DNA of 43,953 bases from Serratia sp. FDAARGOS_506 (GTDB lineage Bacteria > Pseudomonadota > Gammaproteobacteria > Enterobacterales > Enterobacteriaceae). Below, in pieces: positions 34,399-42,049 of the stretch (position 1 is its first letter; every line of letters begins with the position of its first letter). The DNA is taken from positions 1 through 43,953 of the forward strand of contig NZ_CP033830.1 in assembly GCF_003812745.1 (NCBI RefSeq), in the 5' to 3' direction. The notes beneath the pieces are model-generated. The model saw only the letters and a list, made by a program, of their open reading frames with translations, searched no databases and was not told the origin of the DNA. A program made the position numbers and the translations under genes.

Positions 34399-34740
34399 AT
34401 GGCTCAGAAAAACAGAATTTCAGAAACAGAATGGAAACAGCTGCTGCCGCAAATGGCTTCCTTTGCACACATCACAACAGATATTGGCTATTCCGTGCTT
34501 GTCAAAGGTGAGAAATCATCAGACGTAGCCACGCGAGTAGGCCGTTCCAAGCAAAACATTTCCAGCACCGTTAAGCGAATCTGGGATTTGTACCAGAACA
34601 CCACTCTTAAAGCCGAGAACGGCGAACCATTAAAATTAGTTCAGGTCTGGATACCAGCAAGCCTTGCTGAAACTGTTTTAAAAGAAGCCGCGAAGTACAG
34701 CATTAATAACATCACGACCTCGGAAATGGAAAAAAAATAA
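34399..34740 (+). CDS. ardK: ArdK, TrfB/KorA-like repressor of CUP promoters, 113 aa
   Basis: Start at ATG 34399 (MAQKNRISETEWKQL) with CGGAGG upstream; the frame open from 34339 begins inside the promoter. A helix-turn-helix (KSSDVATRVGRSKQNISSTVKRI, about residues 39-61) and overall pattern resemble TrfB/KorA of IncP plasmids. In pKM101 ArdK represses the CUP-controlled ard genes once the plasmid is established. The C-terminal part (about 75-113) probably dimerises. Confidence 0.85.
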   Translation: MAQKNRISETEWKQLLPQMASFAHITTDIGYSVLVKGEKSSDVATRVGRSKQNISSTVKRIWDLYQNTTLKAENGEPLKLVQVWIPASLAETVLKEAAKYSINNITTSEMEKK

Positions 34741-34760
34741 AGTCCGAAAGGACTTTATTT
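34739..34760. terminator. Bidirectional terminator between ardK and the protease gene
   Basis: AAAGTCC-GAAA-GGACTTT with ATTTT on one side and an A-rich stretch on the other, in the convergent gap. Confidence 0.75.
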
Positions 34761-35546
34761 TAAGACTACTAACGCGGCTTTATTACAGTGCTCGCCACCA
34801 CAGTAAACCACTATCCCCGGTTTACCCCAGAGATTGATATGACACACCGGGCAGCTGTACTTTTCCCGGTTTGTTTTGTTCACCGGCGCTTCAGGCGGCG
34901 GGGTTACAAATCGCATGGCCTCTATGATCTCGTCGTCGAGTTCAACCGGGTCGCGCCCTTCCTCCACCTCCTGTTCGTGTTCGCTATCATCTTCCTCGTC
35001 GTCAATATAGCCTTTTCCTGTAGGGCTTAGCACAGCGCCAGGCTTAGGCTGGTAAGGCGGAAACCTGTCCATCCAGGAAAGCCGGAAATGGCCTGTCAGC
35101 AGTTCATCACAGGCCATATCGAAAAGGCCACCGGCAATAATATAATGGGTCATGCTCTGGCCCACTTTCCTGCCTCCCGGTTCGCCGGTATCAGAAGGCA
35201 TTAGTCCTACCCGTTCCATCCGGGCCGCCCACTGTTTGTTGTGATAGCCACGGCGGCCAGGCTCGCCAAAATGGAATTGCCACTGATGAACCATCTCATG
35301 CACCAGTGTTGAAAGCGTGGCCTTTATGGTTCTGATCGAGAAATACACCGGATTCATAGCGATCTCGTCTACCGTGTACCCACTCTCACGGCCGACGAAA
35401 CGCTTAAAGGAACAATAGCCATACGTTCGCTTCTCACGCTGCAACGTTATCAGGCATGGCGGCAGCTCGTTGCTGAATAGCTTCTCATTGAAAAAATCGT
35501 AGGCTCTCTGAAGTTCATCGTAGGTTTCGGGCGTAGGCAAATTCAC
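34755..35546 (-). CDS. mpr: SprT-like zinc metalloprotease (Mpr), 263 aa
   Basis: The zinc motif HEMVHQW (HExxH) lies in TLVHEMVHQWQFHFGEPGRR, and a C-terminal zinc ribbon has CPVCHINLWGKPG plus YCGGEHCNK. Both are the SprT-family plan of DNA-protein crosslink proteases. The start is placed at GTG 35546 (VNLPTPETYDEL) because TGAGG lies 6 nt upstream. The ATG at 35582 falls in the palindromic operator and has no ribosome-binding site. An acidic linker (DEEDDSEHEQEVEEG) joins the domains. Role in plasmid life is unknown. Confidence 0.82.
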   Translation of the reverse strand: MNLPTPETYDELQRAYDFFNEKLFSNELPPCLITLQREKRTYGYCSFKRFVGRESGYTVDEIAMNPVYFSIRTIKATLSTLVHEMVHQWQFHFGEPGRRGYHNKQWAARMERVGLMPSDTGEPGGRKVGQSMTHYIIAGGLFDMACDELLTGHFRLSWMDRFPPYQPKPGAVLSPTGKGYIDDEEDDSEHEQEVEEGRDPVELDDEIIEAMRFVTPPPEAPVNKTNREKYSCPVCHINLWGKPGIVVYCGGEHCNKAALVVLK

Positions 35547-35562
35547 TGCTAACCTCACATAT

Positions 35563-35580
35563 ATGTATTGTGCAATACAC
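35563..35580. promoter_or_regulatory. Operator-like palindrome, site 4 (upstream of mpr)
   Basis: ATGTATTGTGCAATACAC matches the palindromes in and near the stb region apart from its first base. It lies 17 bp upstream of the proposed mpr start, a normal place for a repressor site. Confidence 0.6.
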
Positions 35581-35696
35581 ATAATTTAGCTGATCTTTTA
35601 TACAGAGGAAACGGCTTTTACCGAAAACCGCGAAACCGTGCCGAAACTTGTTTCGGCCGGTTGAGGGGTTAACCGGCCCGTGTACGGCGCCGGTAA

Positions 35697-36962
35697 TTAT
35701 TTGATGGTGGCTATTGGTATTGAGCGCCAGTCTGTCGTGTAATCAGGTGACAACATCTGACGACGCATGGCAAAGGAGTTATCGATGCCCTGGCCTGCAA
35801 AAAAAAGCTGGCTCTTTCCACGCCGGTTTATACCATCAAGAACAGCCATTAAAGCCTCGCTGCCAGCTGAAGGCGTAGCAGAGTCGAATAAATCAAGCTG
35901 GGCCTCCTTCCCGCTAAAATCTGCCAGCATGACCCCTGCTTTTGCATACGCAATATCTTCCCGCCAGATCCGCGCCAGCGCGGCTTGTGCTGCCTGAATT
36001 ATCGTGCGGCTGTCCTGGGTTGCCACCGTCAGTTTTTCGGTTGCCTGATTGGCATACTGTGTATCACGCACTGAATAAGGACTGGTACGGATAAAGACGC
36101 TTATGACGCGGCAGTATTGCCTCTCATTACGCAGTTTTTCAGCTGCGCGCGCTGCAAATCCGGTGACAGCCTGCTGCATGTCCGTCAGGGTTTCTACGCG
36201 TTGGCCGAATGAGCGCGACACAACAATCTGCTGCTTCGCAGGAGGGTTTTCTCCCAGGCTGAAGCAAGCCTCGCCGCGCAACTCCCGTACCGTTCTTTCA
36301 AGCACAACGCCGAATGTTTTACGGATTAGGCGCGTATCTGCCCTGGCTAAATCCAGCACCGTTTTGATCCCCATTGTGGCGAGTGCTTTCTCTGTACGAT
36401 GGCCGACGCCCCAGACTTCCGCAACCGGCAGGATGCTCATTAATTTCTTCAGTCTGGCGCCATCGTCCAGAGCAACCACCCCGCCAGTAGCGGGCCATGT
36501 TTTTGCAGCGTGGTTACACAGCTTCGCCAGCGTCTTAGTACGGGCAATACCGACCCCGCATACCAGCGTTGTGTGTCGCCTGACTTCCTCGCGCAGTTGG
36601 CGCCCGAAAGCGTCAAGGCTCATGGCGGCCGTTATCCCTTTGCAGTCAACAAAAAGCTCGTCGATTGAATACTGTTCGACGTGGCTTGCAAGGGACTCAA
36701 CTACGGCCGCGAACCGGGCCGACATGGAGGCATAGAGAGTGTAATTAGAGCTAAAAATAGCGATGTTATGACGCTCGATTATGGGTCTGACTTTGAAGTA
36801 CGGATCGCCCATTTTCAGGCCCGCTTTCTTCGCCAGGTAATTACGGGCCACAATGTTGCCGTCATTGTTGGATAAAACGGCCACTGCTCGGTTTGCCAGA
36901 TCTGGCCTAAATGCCTGCTCACAGCTGGCGTACATGCCATTGACATCAATCAGCGCAAACAT
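35697..36962 (-). CDS. mucB: MucB, Y-family DNA polymerase (UmuC homologue), 421 aa
   Basis: The N-terminus MFALIDVNGMYASCEQAF carries the first catalytic Asp; YSIDELFVD supplies the second acidic pair. The thumb region has GVGIARTKTLAKLCNHAAK and VWGVGHRTEKALATMGI. With processed MucA it forms polymerase RI, an error-prone translesion enzyme that raises SOS mutagenesis. It overlaps mucA by 13 nt. The length is that of UmuC-class proteins. Confidence 0.96.
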   Translation of the reverse strand: MFALIDVNGMYASCEQAFRPDLANRAVAVLSNNDGNIVARNYLAKKAGLKMGDPYFKVRPIIERHNIAIFSSNYTLYASMSARFAAVVESLASHVEQYSIDELFVDCKGITAAMSLDAFGRQLREEVRRHTTLVCGVGIARTKTLAKLCNHAAKTWPATGGVVALDDGARLKKLMSILPVAEVWGVGHRTEKALATMGIKTVLDLARADTRLIRKTFGVVLERTVRELRGEACFSLGENPPAKQQIVVSRSFGQRVETLTDMQQAVTGFAARAAEKLRNERQYCRVISVFIRTSPYSVRDTQYANQATEKLTVATQDSRTIIQAAQAALARIWREDIAYAKAGVMLADFSGKEAQLDLFDSATPSAGSEALMAVLDGINRRGKSQLFFAGQGIDNSFAMRRQMLSPDYTTDWRSIPIATIK

Positions 36963-37390
36963 ACCGGATGCTCGATAAGGGAATGCGTAACCACTCCCCA
37001 GATTTCAACGCTCTCATTATCCGGGTCAATGTAGTACACAGGAAAATCTTTGTTCATCGGCATCAGGCAGGGTCTGGGCCTCAGCAGTAGCCGCTTCACG
37101 GTAAATTCATTATGGATGCAGGCGACTACGATTGAGCCGTGGCTGGCCGTCAGCGAGCGATCCACAACCAGTACGTCACCATCATGGATGCGGCCATCTT
37201 CCATTGACGAGCCAGAAACCCGTAGGAAGTAAGTTGCTGAAGGGTGACGAACACAATACTCATGCAGGTTTAACTCCTGCTTTTCATAGCCCTGGGCCGG
37301 GCTGGGGAACCCCGCAGAAATTCTTTGCAGATAAAAAGGGATGCTGTGTACCCGGCTGGCGCCGGAGCTTTCAAAAATATCGACCTTCAT
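36950..37390 (-). CDS. mucA: MucA, UmuD-like self-cleaving subunit, 146 aa
   Basis: The RecA-stimulated cleavage site A26-G27 is visible in RISAGFPSPAQGY. The Ser nucleophile lies in VSGSSMEDG and the Lys in NEFTVKRLLL, the Ser-Lys dyad of LexA-type peptidases. The cleaved form joins MucB. A consensus LexA box lies 18 bp upstream. Confidence 0.96.
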   Translation of the reverse strand: MKVDIFESSGASRVHSIPFYLQRISAGFPSPAQGYEKQELNLHEYCVRHPSATYFLRVSGSSMEDGRIHDGDVLVVDRSLTASHGSIVVACIHNEFTVKRLLLRPRPCLMPMNKDFPVYYIDPDNESVEIWGVVTHSLIEHPVCLR

Positions 37391-37407
37391 AGCGATCTAC
37401 CAAATCA

Positions 37408-37423
37408 CTGTTTACTTATACAG
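37408..37423 (-). promoter_or_regulatory. LexA (SOS) box of mucAB
   Basis: On the minus strand CTGTATAAGTAAACAG matches the CTGT-N8-ACAG LexA consensus exactly and overlaps the promoter position for mucA. Confidence 0.92.
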
Positions 37424-37539
37424 TATCGCTGTTATGGTCAGGTTGGCAAGTTTTACAGGTACTCTACTATATGTAGTGCTGCTTCAGCTGCCAACGAACG
37501 CTATATATAGTGTTTGTTGGCTTTCTGTTTTCTCAGTGT

Positions 37540-37805
37540 CCCCTGTAACCGGCCGCGTGGCGGCGGGCTAGCAGGGAGGGGGGGTGGCCTGTCGCTCCGG
37601 TCAGTCCCGCAGTTTCCGGCGATTTGCCCCCGGTGTCCGGTGGAGTCCGGCGAGGTCGCCTTCCATGCTCTGACGGGCATAAAATTAGGTAAATATAATC
37701 CGTACTTATATTGACTTTAACGCCCCATTGTACGATAATTAAAAAGTGGCAGGTGATGTGCCTGCCGCTTAACCATCGCCGGTATCGGCTTTAAGAGGAA
37801 GTATC
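37540..37805 (+). promoter_or_regulatory. CUP element of ardB (shortened, variant leader)
   Basis: Only the last part of the GC-rich module is present (from CCTGTAACCGGCCGCG), with an internal deletion. The promoter is TTGACT (37711-37716), 17 bp, GATAAT (37734-37739). The first leader hairpin has a different sequence from other copies, GTGGCAGG-tgatgtg-CCTGCCGC, but the same position. The second hairpin GCCGGTATCGGC is unchanged, followed by AAGAGGAAG. Confidence 0.85.
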
Positions 37806-38231
37806 ATGGAAACTATCGAAATCACCGCCCGCTACATTTCTGAAAACGCCCGCATGAACTTCATGCCTGCGGCATTTCGTGGCGCTTTCTTCAGCGCAGA
37901 TCACTTCATTCAGTCCTTTCTGAATCGTTACGCTAAAGACTACCAGGGAGGGTATTGGGAATACCTTCAGGCCAGCAATGGCGCGTTTTTTATGGAAGCG
38001 CCCCAACCTCTTTGGCTCTCGTTACCTAACTATTTTGAAGGTGAATGCAGCGCGCGCGAAGTAGGGATTATTGTTTGTCTGTATGCCTACAGTTACTTTT
38101 GCGGGCTGGCATATGAAGAAGGCAAAGCCGAACTGAACGAAACGATGGCTAACCGGTATCACCTGTTGCGGGAGTACGTTAATACGCTGGAGAACGAAAG
38201 CCAGAATCGTATTTATCGTGCCATTGATTAA
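37806..38231 (+). CDS. ardB: ArdB, antirestriction protein (ArdB/KlcA family), 141 aa
   Basis: The sequence has the family pattern RMNFMPAAFRGAFFSADHFI, then GGYWEYLQASNGAFFM and a conserved YFCGLAYEEG region. ArdB-type proteins inhibit type I restriction in the recipient by a mechanism different from DNA mimicry. Expression comes from the CUP promoter just upstream. A hairpin (38242-38260) follows, before two further ORFs. Confidence 0.92.
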   Translation: METIEITARYISENARMNFMPAAFRGAFFSADHFIQSFLNRYAKDYQGGYWEYLQASNGAFFMEAPQPLWLSLPNYFEGECSAREVGIIVCLYAYSYFCGLAYEEGKAELNETMANRYHLLREYVNTLENESQNRIYRAID

Positions 38232-38241
38232 CTGATAACCA

Positions 38242-38260
38242 GGCGGGCAAAGCCCGCCTT
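38242..38260 (+). terminator. Hairpin after ardB
   Basis: GGCGGGC-AAA-GCCCGCC followed by TTA. The short T run suggests partial termination, allowing reduced expression of the downstream ORFs. Confidence 0.55.
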
Positions 38261-38262
38261 AT

Positions 38263-38275
38263 CGTGACTGTCACG
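38263..38275. promoter_or_regulatory. Palindrome CGTGACTGTCACG before the 38289 ORF
   Basis: A perfect palindrome 13 bp upstream of an ATG; it matches sites in and near the putative RHH regulator gene (1006-1020, 1122-1134). It may control translation or transcription of the next gene. Confidence 0.45.
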
Positions 38276-38288
38276 CTCAGGGGAAACT

Positions 38289-38693
38289 ATGTTAGCGACA
38301 CTTCAACACCCTACCGCCTGGCAATTGCCAGATCGGTTAATGCTTTTGGAACTGTTAATGTTCGATTACCGTAATTCCGATCAGGAGCGCTACGGCCAGC
38401 AAATCTATCACCACTATCGTAAACAGGGTAATCATCGCTGGGATACTTCTGTTCATCAGGATAGCGGCGGCCAATACGCGATTATTTTCCGGCACTCCTT
38501 CAGCAAAAAACAGGCTGATGGCGTTAAGCGAACGATGATCCGCGATGAAACCGTTATACGGGCAGGTACGGCGCAGGAGCTGACAGAAGCGACATTTCCC
38601 GACTTCCAGGATAGCGATATTCTGAAGGCGTCGGATTTCTTTAAGTCGCTTATCCAGCGCAAAGCGGCAGACGTAACACAAACCGATATTTGA
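38289..38693 (+). CDS. Hypothetical protein in the ardB unit, 134 aa
   Basis: AGGGGAAACT precedes the ATG. The product is soluble with no recognised motif (starts MLATLQHPTAWQLPDRLM; polar middle HQDSGGQYAIIFRHS). It ends 9 nt before the next ORF, so the two are probably co-transcribed behind ardB. Function unknown; proximity to ardB suggests a role on entry into a recipient. Confidence 0.7.
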   Translation: MLATLQHPTAWQLPDRLMLLELLMFDYRNSDQERYGQQIYHHYRKQGNHRWDTSVHQDSGGQYAIIFRHSFSKKQADGVKRTMIRDETVIRAGTAQELTEATFPDFQDSDILKASDFFKSLIQRKAADVTQTDI

Positions 38694-38702
38694 GGATCAG
38701 CG

Positions 38703-38942
38703 ATGCTGAACAAAACCGAAAACAACACCAACATTAGTAGTATCAACCCCTGTTCTACAGAGAGCCTAATAGCCGTGACGGGAAATGATGGAGAGACGCA
38801 TATCATTCAGCGTGAGTTAATATCCCACTCTGTTGAAGGGCATGAAGCCACAATCATTCACCTTGTAACCGGGAAGTCGATAAGGGTTTCTTTGTCATCT
38901 GAAATTCTGGCAAAAAAACTAGGCATTACCGTGTCTGAATAA
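38703..38942 (+). CDS. Small hypothetical protein in the ardB unit, 79 aa
   Basis: GAGGATC lies 6 nt upstream of the ATG. The product is soluble, Ser/Thr/Asn-rich at the start and ends in a strand-helix segment (IRVSLSSEILAKKLGITVSE). No family recognised. Confidence 0.6.
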   Translation: MLNKTENNTNISSINPCSTESLIAVTGNDGETHIIQRELISHSVEGHEATIIHLVTGKSIRVSLSSEILAKKLGITVSE

Positions 38943-39013
38943 CGGGTTTTGTTGCTTGTTATAAGGTTTTATCCGTGTGTGGCAGAGTTCTAAAAAGGGA
39001 AACGTGAGAGATT

Positions 39014-39169
39014 ATGAATACGATTAGTATAACGGAAATCGTGTTGAGTGTGCTTCTTGCGGGCGCTTTGGGGCCGGTTTTATTACGTCGAAAAAAAGGT
39101 CTGCTGTTACTGTTGTTGATTCTGGTCTGCACGATACTTTTGCTTCATGGTGTCACTACGATTTACTGA
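39014..39169 (+). CDS. Small membrane protein, 51 aa
   Basis: Translation from ATG 39014 gives two hydrophobic segments (ITEIVLSVLLAGALGPVLL and LLLLLLILVCTILLLHGV) split by RRKKG, so both ends should face the same side. AAAGGGAAA lies 9-17 nt upstream. It closes the ardB unit before the next GC-rich module. Confidence 0.6.
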   Translation: MNTISITEIVLSVLLAGALGPVLLRRKKGLLLLLLILVCTILLLHGVTTIY

Positions 39170-39189
39170 TGTGGTCGAAAATCTTTAAA

Positions 39190-39825
39190 AGCGAACCCCC
39201 GGACGTCACCCCTCCGGGGCCGTTCTGCTGTGCTGCGCATCGAGCCGCTACGCGTCTCGCCCCGCTCACGCGGGCAGCTGCCACTGACGCCTCCGGCCTG
39301 CGGCCTCCGCGCTCCGCTTGGCAACCCCTTCCCCTGCTGCCGCTCATTTCCCCTTCAGCCTCCTATCATGATTCGTCTCCTGCATTATCCGTGGATTGTG
39401 CAGCTCAGTGGGGCGCTGGCCGTGACGGTGCGGTGTCCCCCGTAACCGGCCGCGCGGCGGCCGCTAACTCGCAGTACGGCGCCGCGACCCGCAGGCGGGC
39501 CGCCGTACCCGCGCGCAGGCGCGCGGCGCCCACTGCGCACCCCCGTGGGGGACGTGCGGCAGCTGCGTGGCGGCGGGCTGGGTTATGGCTTAGCAGGGAG
39601 GGGGGTGGCCTGTTGCTCCGGTCAGTCCCGCAGTTTCCGGCGATTTGCGGCCGGTGTCCGGTGGAGTCCGGCGCGGTCGCCTTCCATGCCCTGACGGGCA
39701 TAAAAACAGGTAAATAAATTCCGTACTTGTATTGACTTTAAAGGCATAATCACCGATAATTAAATCATCGGGAGGCAACACCGCCACCCGAAAAATTGCC
39801 GGTATCGGCGCTTACAGGAGTCGTC
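39190..39825 (+). promoter_or_regulatory. Complete CUP element (copy upstream of 39826)
   Basis: The full unit is present: 5' GC-rich part (39195-39330), a variable link, the second GC-rich part from GTGGATTGTGCAG (about 39391) to the ATGCCCTGACGGGCAT hairpin, and the promoter TTGACT (39732-39737), 17 bp, GATAAT (39755-39760). Leader hairpins CGGGAGGC…GCCACCCG and GCCGGTATCGGC precede the start codon. ORFs across the GC-rich part are composition artefacts. Confidence 0.88.
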
Positions 39826-40122
39826 ATGCACTTTACTAACTTCCTTCAGCGTTACTTCGATATAGAGATTGAACATACCTTTGACCCTACCATTCAGGGC
39901 AGCAACGAAACGGGTAAAGACGTCACTAAAATCTGGATCTATGAGAAGGGCGAGGATAGCGAACCGCTGCTTACTCTGACAGAAGCATGGTGGTATACCG
40001 AGACAAAAACGGCTGGTAACTGGCTTATCGGCAACGTGTATTCAACGCTTGAGCATGGGCGTGAAATTCATGAAAGCGAATTTCGTAAACTGGTAACAGC
40101 TGGCAAGGTTATATCAGCATGA
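39826..40122 (+). CDS. CUP-controlled hypothetical protein, 98 aa
   Basis: Start at ATG 39826 (MHFTNFLQRYFDIEIE) after AGGAG; an earlier in-frame ATG lies in the leader hairpin. The product is acidic, with no membrane segment (includes KIWIYEKGEDSEPLLTLTEA). Its charge is reminiscent of anti-restriction or DNA-mimic proteins, but this is only a guess from composition. It is followed within the same transcript by the exported protein gene. Confidence 0.7.
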   Translation: MHFTNFLQRYFDIEIEHTFDPTIQGSNETGKDVTKIWIYEKGEDSEPLLTLTEAWWYTETKTAGNWLIGNVYSTLEHGREIHESEFRKLVTAGKVISA

Positions 40123-40136
40123 GTAAGGGGAATAAA

Positions 40137-40478
40137 ATGCTTATTAATCGGATAGCGGTTATCGGGCTTGCAGTTGTCTCAGCCGCTACGCAGGCAGGTG
40201 TGCCGCCGGTTAAGTTTTTTTACCGGGATACAGTCCCGGTAAGCATTACGCTGGACGAACCCGCAACGGGGTGCAGCATGGCCGGTGTGATTGTTCATCC
40301 AGTGGATCGGCCAGCGGCAAAAGTGGCATGGTTTAGCGAGCGGATTTGCGGTAAAAAACGTTACCCGGTTAGCTTTATCAGTGATGAAATTAGCGCCCCG
40401 CATAACGTGATCCATAAAGGGGAAAAGTTTCACGTTACCCCGGCTCAGGTCAATCTCCTGGACGCGCAAAACCTCTAA
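40137..40478 (+). CDS. CUP-controlled exported protein, 113 aa
   Basis: AAGGGG lies 6 nt before ATG 40137 (MLINRIAVIGLAVVSAATQA), which gives a clean signal peptide; an ATG at 40119 overlaps the previous stop and is an alternative. The mature part has two Cys and a beta-rich look (RYPVSFISDEISAPHN). A periplasmic protein of unknown function. Confidence 0.65.
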   Translation: MLINRIAVIGLAVVSAATQAGVPPVKFFYRDTVPVSITLDEPATGCSMAGVIVHPVDRPAAKVAWFSERICGKKRYPVSFISDEISAPHNVIHKGEKFHVTPAQVNLLDAQNL

Positions 40479-40546
40479 TTAAATCATCGGGTGGCAATAC
40501 CGCCGCCCGAACAATCGCCGGTATCGGCAACCATCAAGGAGTTCAC
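40479..40546 (+). promoter_or_regulatory. CUP leader without its promoter
   Basis: AATTAAATCATCGGG, the hairpin CGGGTGGC…GCCGCCCG and GCCGGTATCGGC are present, followed by AAGGAG. The TTGACT and spacer are absent. The leader therefore stands alone between two genes of one transcript, which points to a function in RNA. Confidence 0.8.
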
Positions 40547-40831
40547 ATGTATCACTATCTCGTTTTTGTCCCTCTCGCATTAATTATTAGCGCCGCTGCG
40601 CTTGCCCTGCCCTGGTTTATCGTTCGTGCGGGATACAGGGATCTGGTGCAGATCACCTGCGCCTGCGTCTCTGTTCTGGGCCTGTGTGCGGCGACAGGGG
40701 TTTTCAGCTACTTCGATAATAAGCCGCTTGCGTTTCTGTACGGTTGCGGCGCGCTGGCGTGCTTTTTGTACGCGGTAGACTGCGCGATACCGTTGTATAT
40801 GACGCGTAAAAAGCCACGTAAGCAGCTGTAA
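40547..40831 (+). CDS. CUP-leader-controlled membrane protein, 94 aa
   Basis: Three hydrophobic segments are visible (YLVFVPLALIISAAALALPW, LVQITCACVSVLGLCAATGV, PLAFLYGCGALACFLYAVDC), with a basic C-terminus KKPRKQL. Predicted inner-membrane protein, family unknown. A strong terminator follows. Confidence 0.7.
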   Translation: MYHYLVFVPLALIISAAALALPWFIVRAGYRDLVQITCACVSVLGLCAATGVFSYFDNKPLAFLYGCGALACFLYAVDCAIPLYMTRKKPRKQL

Positions 40832-40832
40832 G

Positions 40833-40861
40833 AAAAAAGGCGGGAATCCCCGCCTTTTTTT
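40833..40861. terminator. Strong bidirectional terminator
   Basis: AAAAAAGGCGGG-aatc-CCCGCCTTTTTT directly after the membrane protein gene. Confidence 0.88.
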
Positions 40862-40929
40862 ATTGAGGCTGTCAGAAAGCGATTCAGGCACTCTATGAAC
40901 GCTTTGCAAGATATAAAATTATGTATGCA

Positions 40930-41039
40930 CATTCCGTACTTATATTGACTTTGAGGACATAATCACCGATAATTAAATCATCGGGAGGCAACACCGTCGC
41001 CCGCAAAATTGCCGGTATCGGCGCGCAAAGGAGTACATC
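40930..41039 (+). promoter_or_regulatory. CUP promoter and leader without a GC-rich module
   Basis: TTGACT (40945-40950), 17 bp, GATAAT (40968-40973), then leader hairpins CGGGAGGC…GTCGCCCG and GCCGGTATCGGC, and AAAGGAG. The promoter follows the preceding terminator directly, so the upstream module is not essential for the promoter's presence. Confidence 0.85.
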
Positions 41040-41372
41040 ATGGATTACCAGACCCGCTTAAATTCTGATATAACCAAAGAGATTGATTATCTGGCATCAC
41101 TGCGTAAACAACGCATGGTGGCGGATCTGCGCACAGAGCTGGTTTACGGCTCCCTGGAGCGTCTGGCAGATATGATCTGCAACACCGTCACTGACTGGTC
41201 GCTTCCCTGCCCTGTTCTGCCGCTTTCTTCCGTACAGCAATGGCACAAAGCCCGCGAAATCGTCCTGGCAGATTATGAGGACTTCGGCCACGATGCCTGG
41301 GACTTTGCCCGCCACTATATGAAAACAGAGCTTAGCTTCGGTTATGCCTGCTACAAAGACGATATTGCCTGA
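41040..41372 (+). CDS. CUP-controlled hypothetical protein, 110 aa
   Basis: The ATG is well placed after AAAGGAG. The product is helical and soluble, with an acidic, aromatic C-terminal part (LADYEDFGHDAWDFARHYMK). No family recognised. A GC-rich module follows downstream. Confidence 0.72.
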   Translation: MDYQTRLNSDITKEIDYLASLRKQRMVADLRTELVYGSLERLADMICNTVTDWSLPCPVLPLSSVQQWHKAREIVLADYEDFGHDAWDFARHYMKTELSFGYACYKDDIA

Positions 41373-41474
41373 TGATTAACAACATGGGGGGCTAACGCCT
41401 CCCTGATAAACTGACCCTTTTAATGGCCTTACCGCCGATTTCAGATGGAACGAGAGATAAACAGCGGCAGACTC

Positions 41475-41690
41475 CGGGCGTTACCCCTTCGGGGCCGCTC
41501 TGCTGTGCTGCGCATCGAGCCGGTTCCCGTCTCGCCCCGCTTACGCGGGCAGCGGCCGCTAACGCCTCCGGCCTTCGGCCTCCGCGCTCCGCTTGGCCTC
41601 CGGGCTTTGCCCTCCGCGCTGGCGCTTGGCGGCTGGCGTCAGCCGCCAGCCAGGTTCGCCGGTATCTCAGCTGCCCGGTCATAAAGCCGT
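41475..41690 (+). repeat. Partial CUP GC-rich module with extra hairpins
   Basis: It repeats the 5' part of CUP modules (CCCCTTCGGGG, CCGCTTACGCGG, GGCCTTCGGCC) and then diverges into new hairpins such as GGCGGCTG-gcgt-CAGCCGCC (about 41629-41648). It lacks the usual promoter half. Confidence 0.75.
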
Positions 41691-41728
41691 TCCGTTGGCG
41701 TAGGTCGTTCCGCCTATGACCGCAGTGA

Positions 41729-41798
41729 AACCGGGCGCGGCAGGTTGTCAACAGACGCTTCGCTCAAGCTGTTGACAACCTGCCTTATTCGCCCGGTT
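41729..41798. repeat. Long two-part inverted repeat upstream of a 35-aa ORF
   Basis: An inner perfect 15-bp stem (GCAGGTTGTCAACAG with its complement, 14-nt loop) is enclosed by an outer 9-bp stem (AACCGGGCG/CGCCCGGTT). TTGACA occurs at 41773-41778 within the right arm. The structure lies 52 bp before a tiny membrane-peptide ORF. It could act as a folded single-strand promoter, a priming site or a regulatory RNA structure. Confidence 0.75.
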
Positions 41799-41849
41799 AC
41801 AGTGCGGCCGTCGGAAACGACACCCCGCCAACTTCTCTACAGGTGCTAT

Positions 41850-41957
41850 ATGACCTCTACCATCCTCGAAAACCTACCGCAAATCATCACCTCGCTGGCC
41901 GCTCTGATTACGGCCGTAACCGGCCTAATCAAAGTGCTACGCGACAAAGACAAGTAA
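41850..41957 (+). CDS. 35-aa hydrophobic peptide
   Basis: ATG 41850 follows CAGGTG and encodes MTSTILENLPQI, then the hydrophobic ITSLAALITAVTGLI and a charged end KVLRDKDK. One membrane helix is expected. A perfect terminator starts 8 nt after the stop, so it is a self-contained unit. Size and layout resemble type I toxin peptides, but no antisense RNA was identified and it may be a benign small membrane protein. Confidence 0.6.
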   Translation: MTSTILENLPQIITSLAALITAVTGLIKVLRDKDK

Positions 41958-41965
41958 CAGCCATC

Positions 41966-41987
41966 GGGGCGGCTGTGCCGCCCCTTT
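41966..41987 (+). terminator. Terminator of the 35-aa peptide gene
   Basis: GGGGCGGC-tgt-GCCGCCCC followed by TTTG. A near-copy is at about 43310-43327. Confidence 0.75.
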
Positions 41988-42049
41988 GCTGCTGCTTTCC
42001 GGTGATCTCTCCAGTTTATGTTCTGACATTGTGCTAAATCCTGATGCCA

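Noticed and set aside
35547..35582. ATG at 35582 as the start of the SprT-like protease
   Set aside because: The first codons would lie in a palindromic operator; GTG 35546 has TGAGG at the correct distance.
39169..39717. ORFs of 98-182 aa in the GC-rich CUP modules (also at 29093-29478, 41423-41719, 42171-42614 and 43327-43939)
   Set aside because: They are Arg/Ala/Pro-rich translations of hairpin-dense repeats, recur in every copy and on both strands, and lack ribosome-binding sites.
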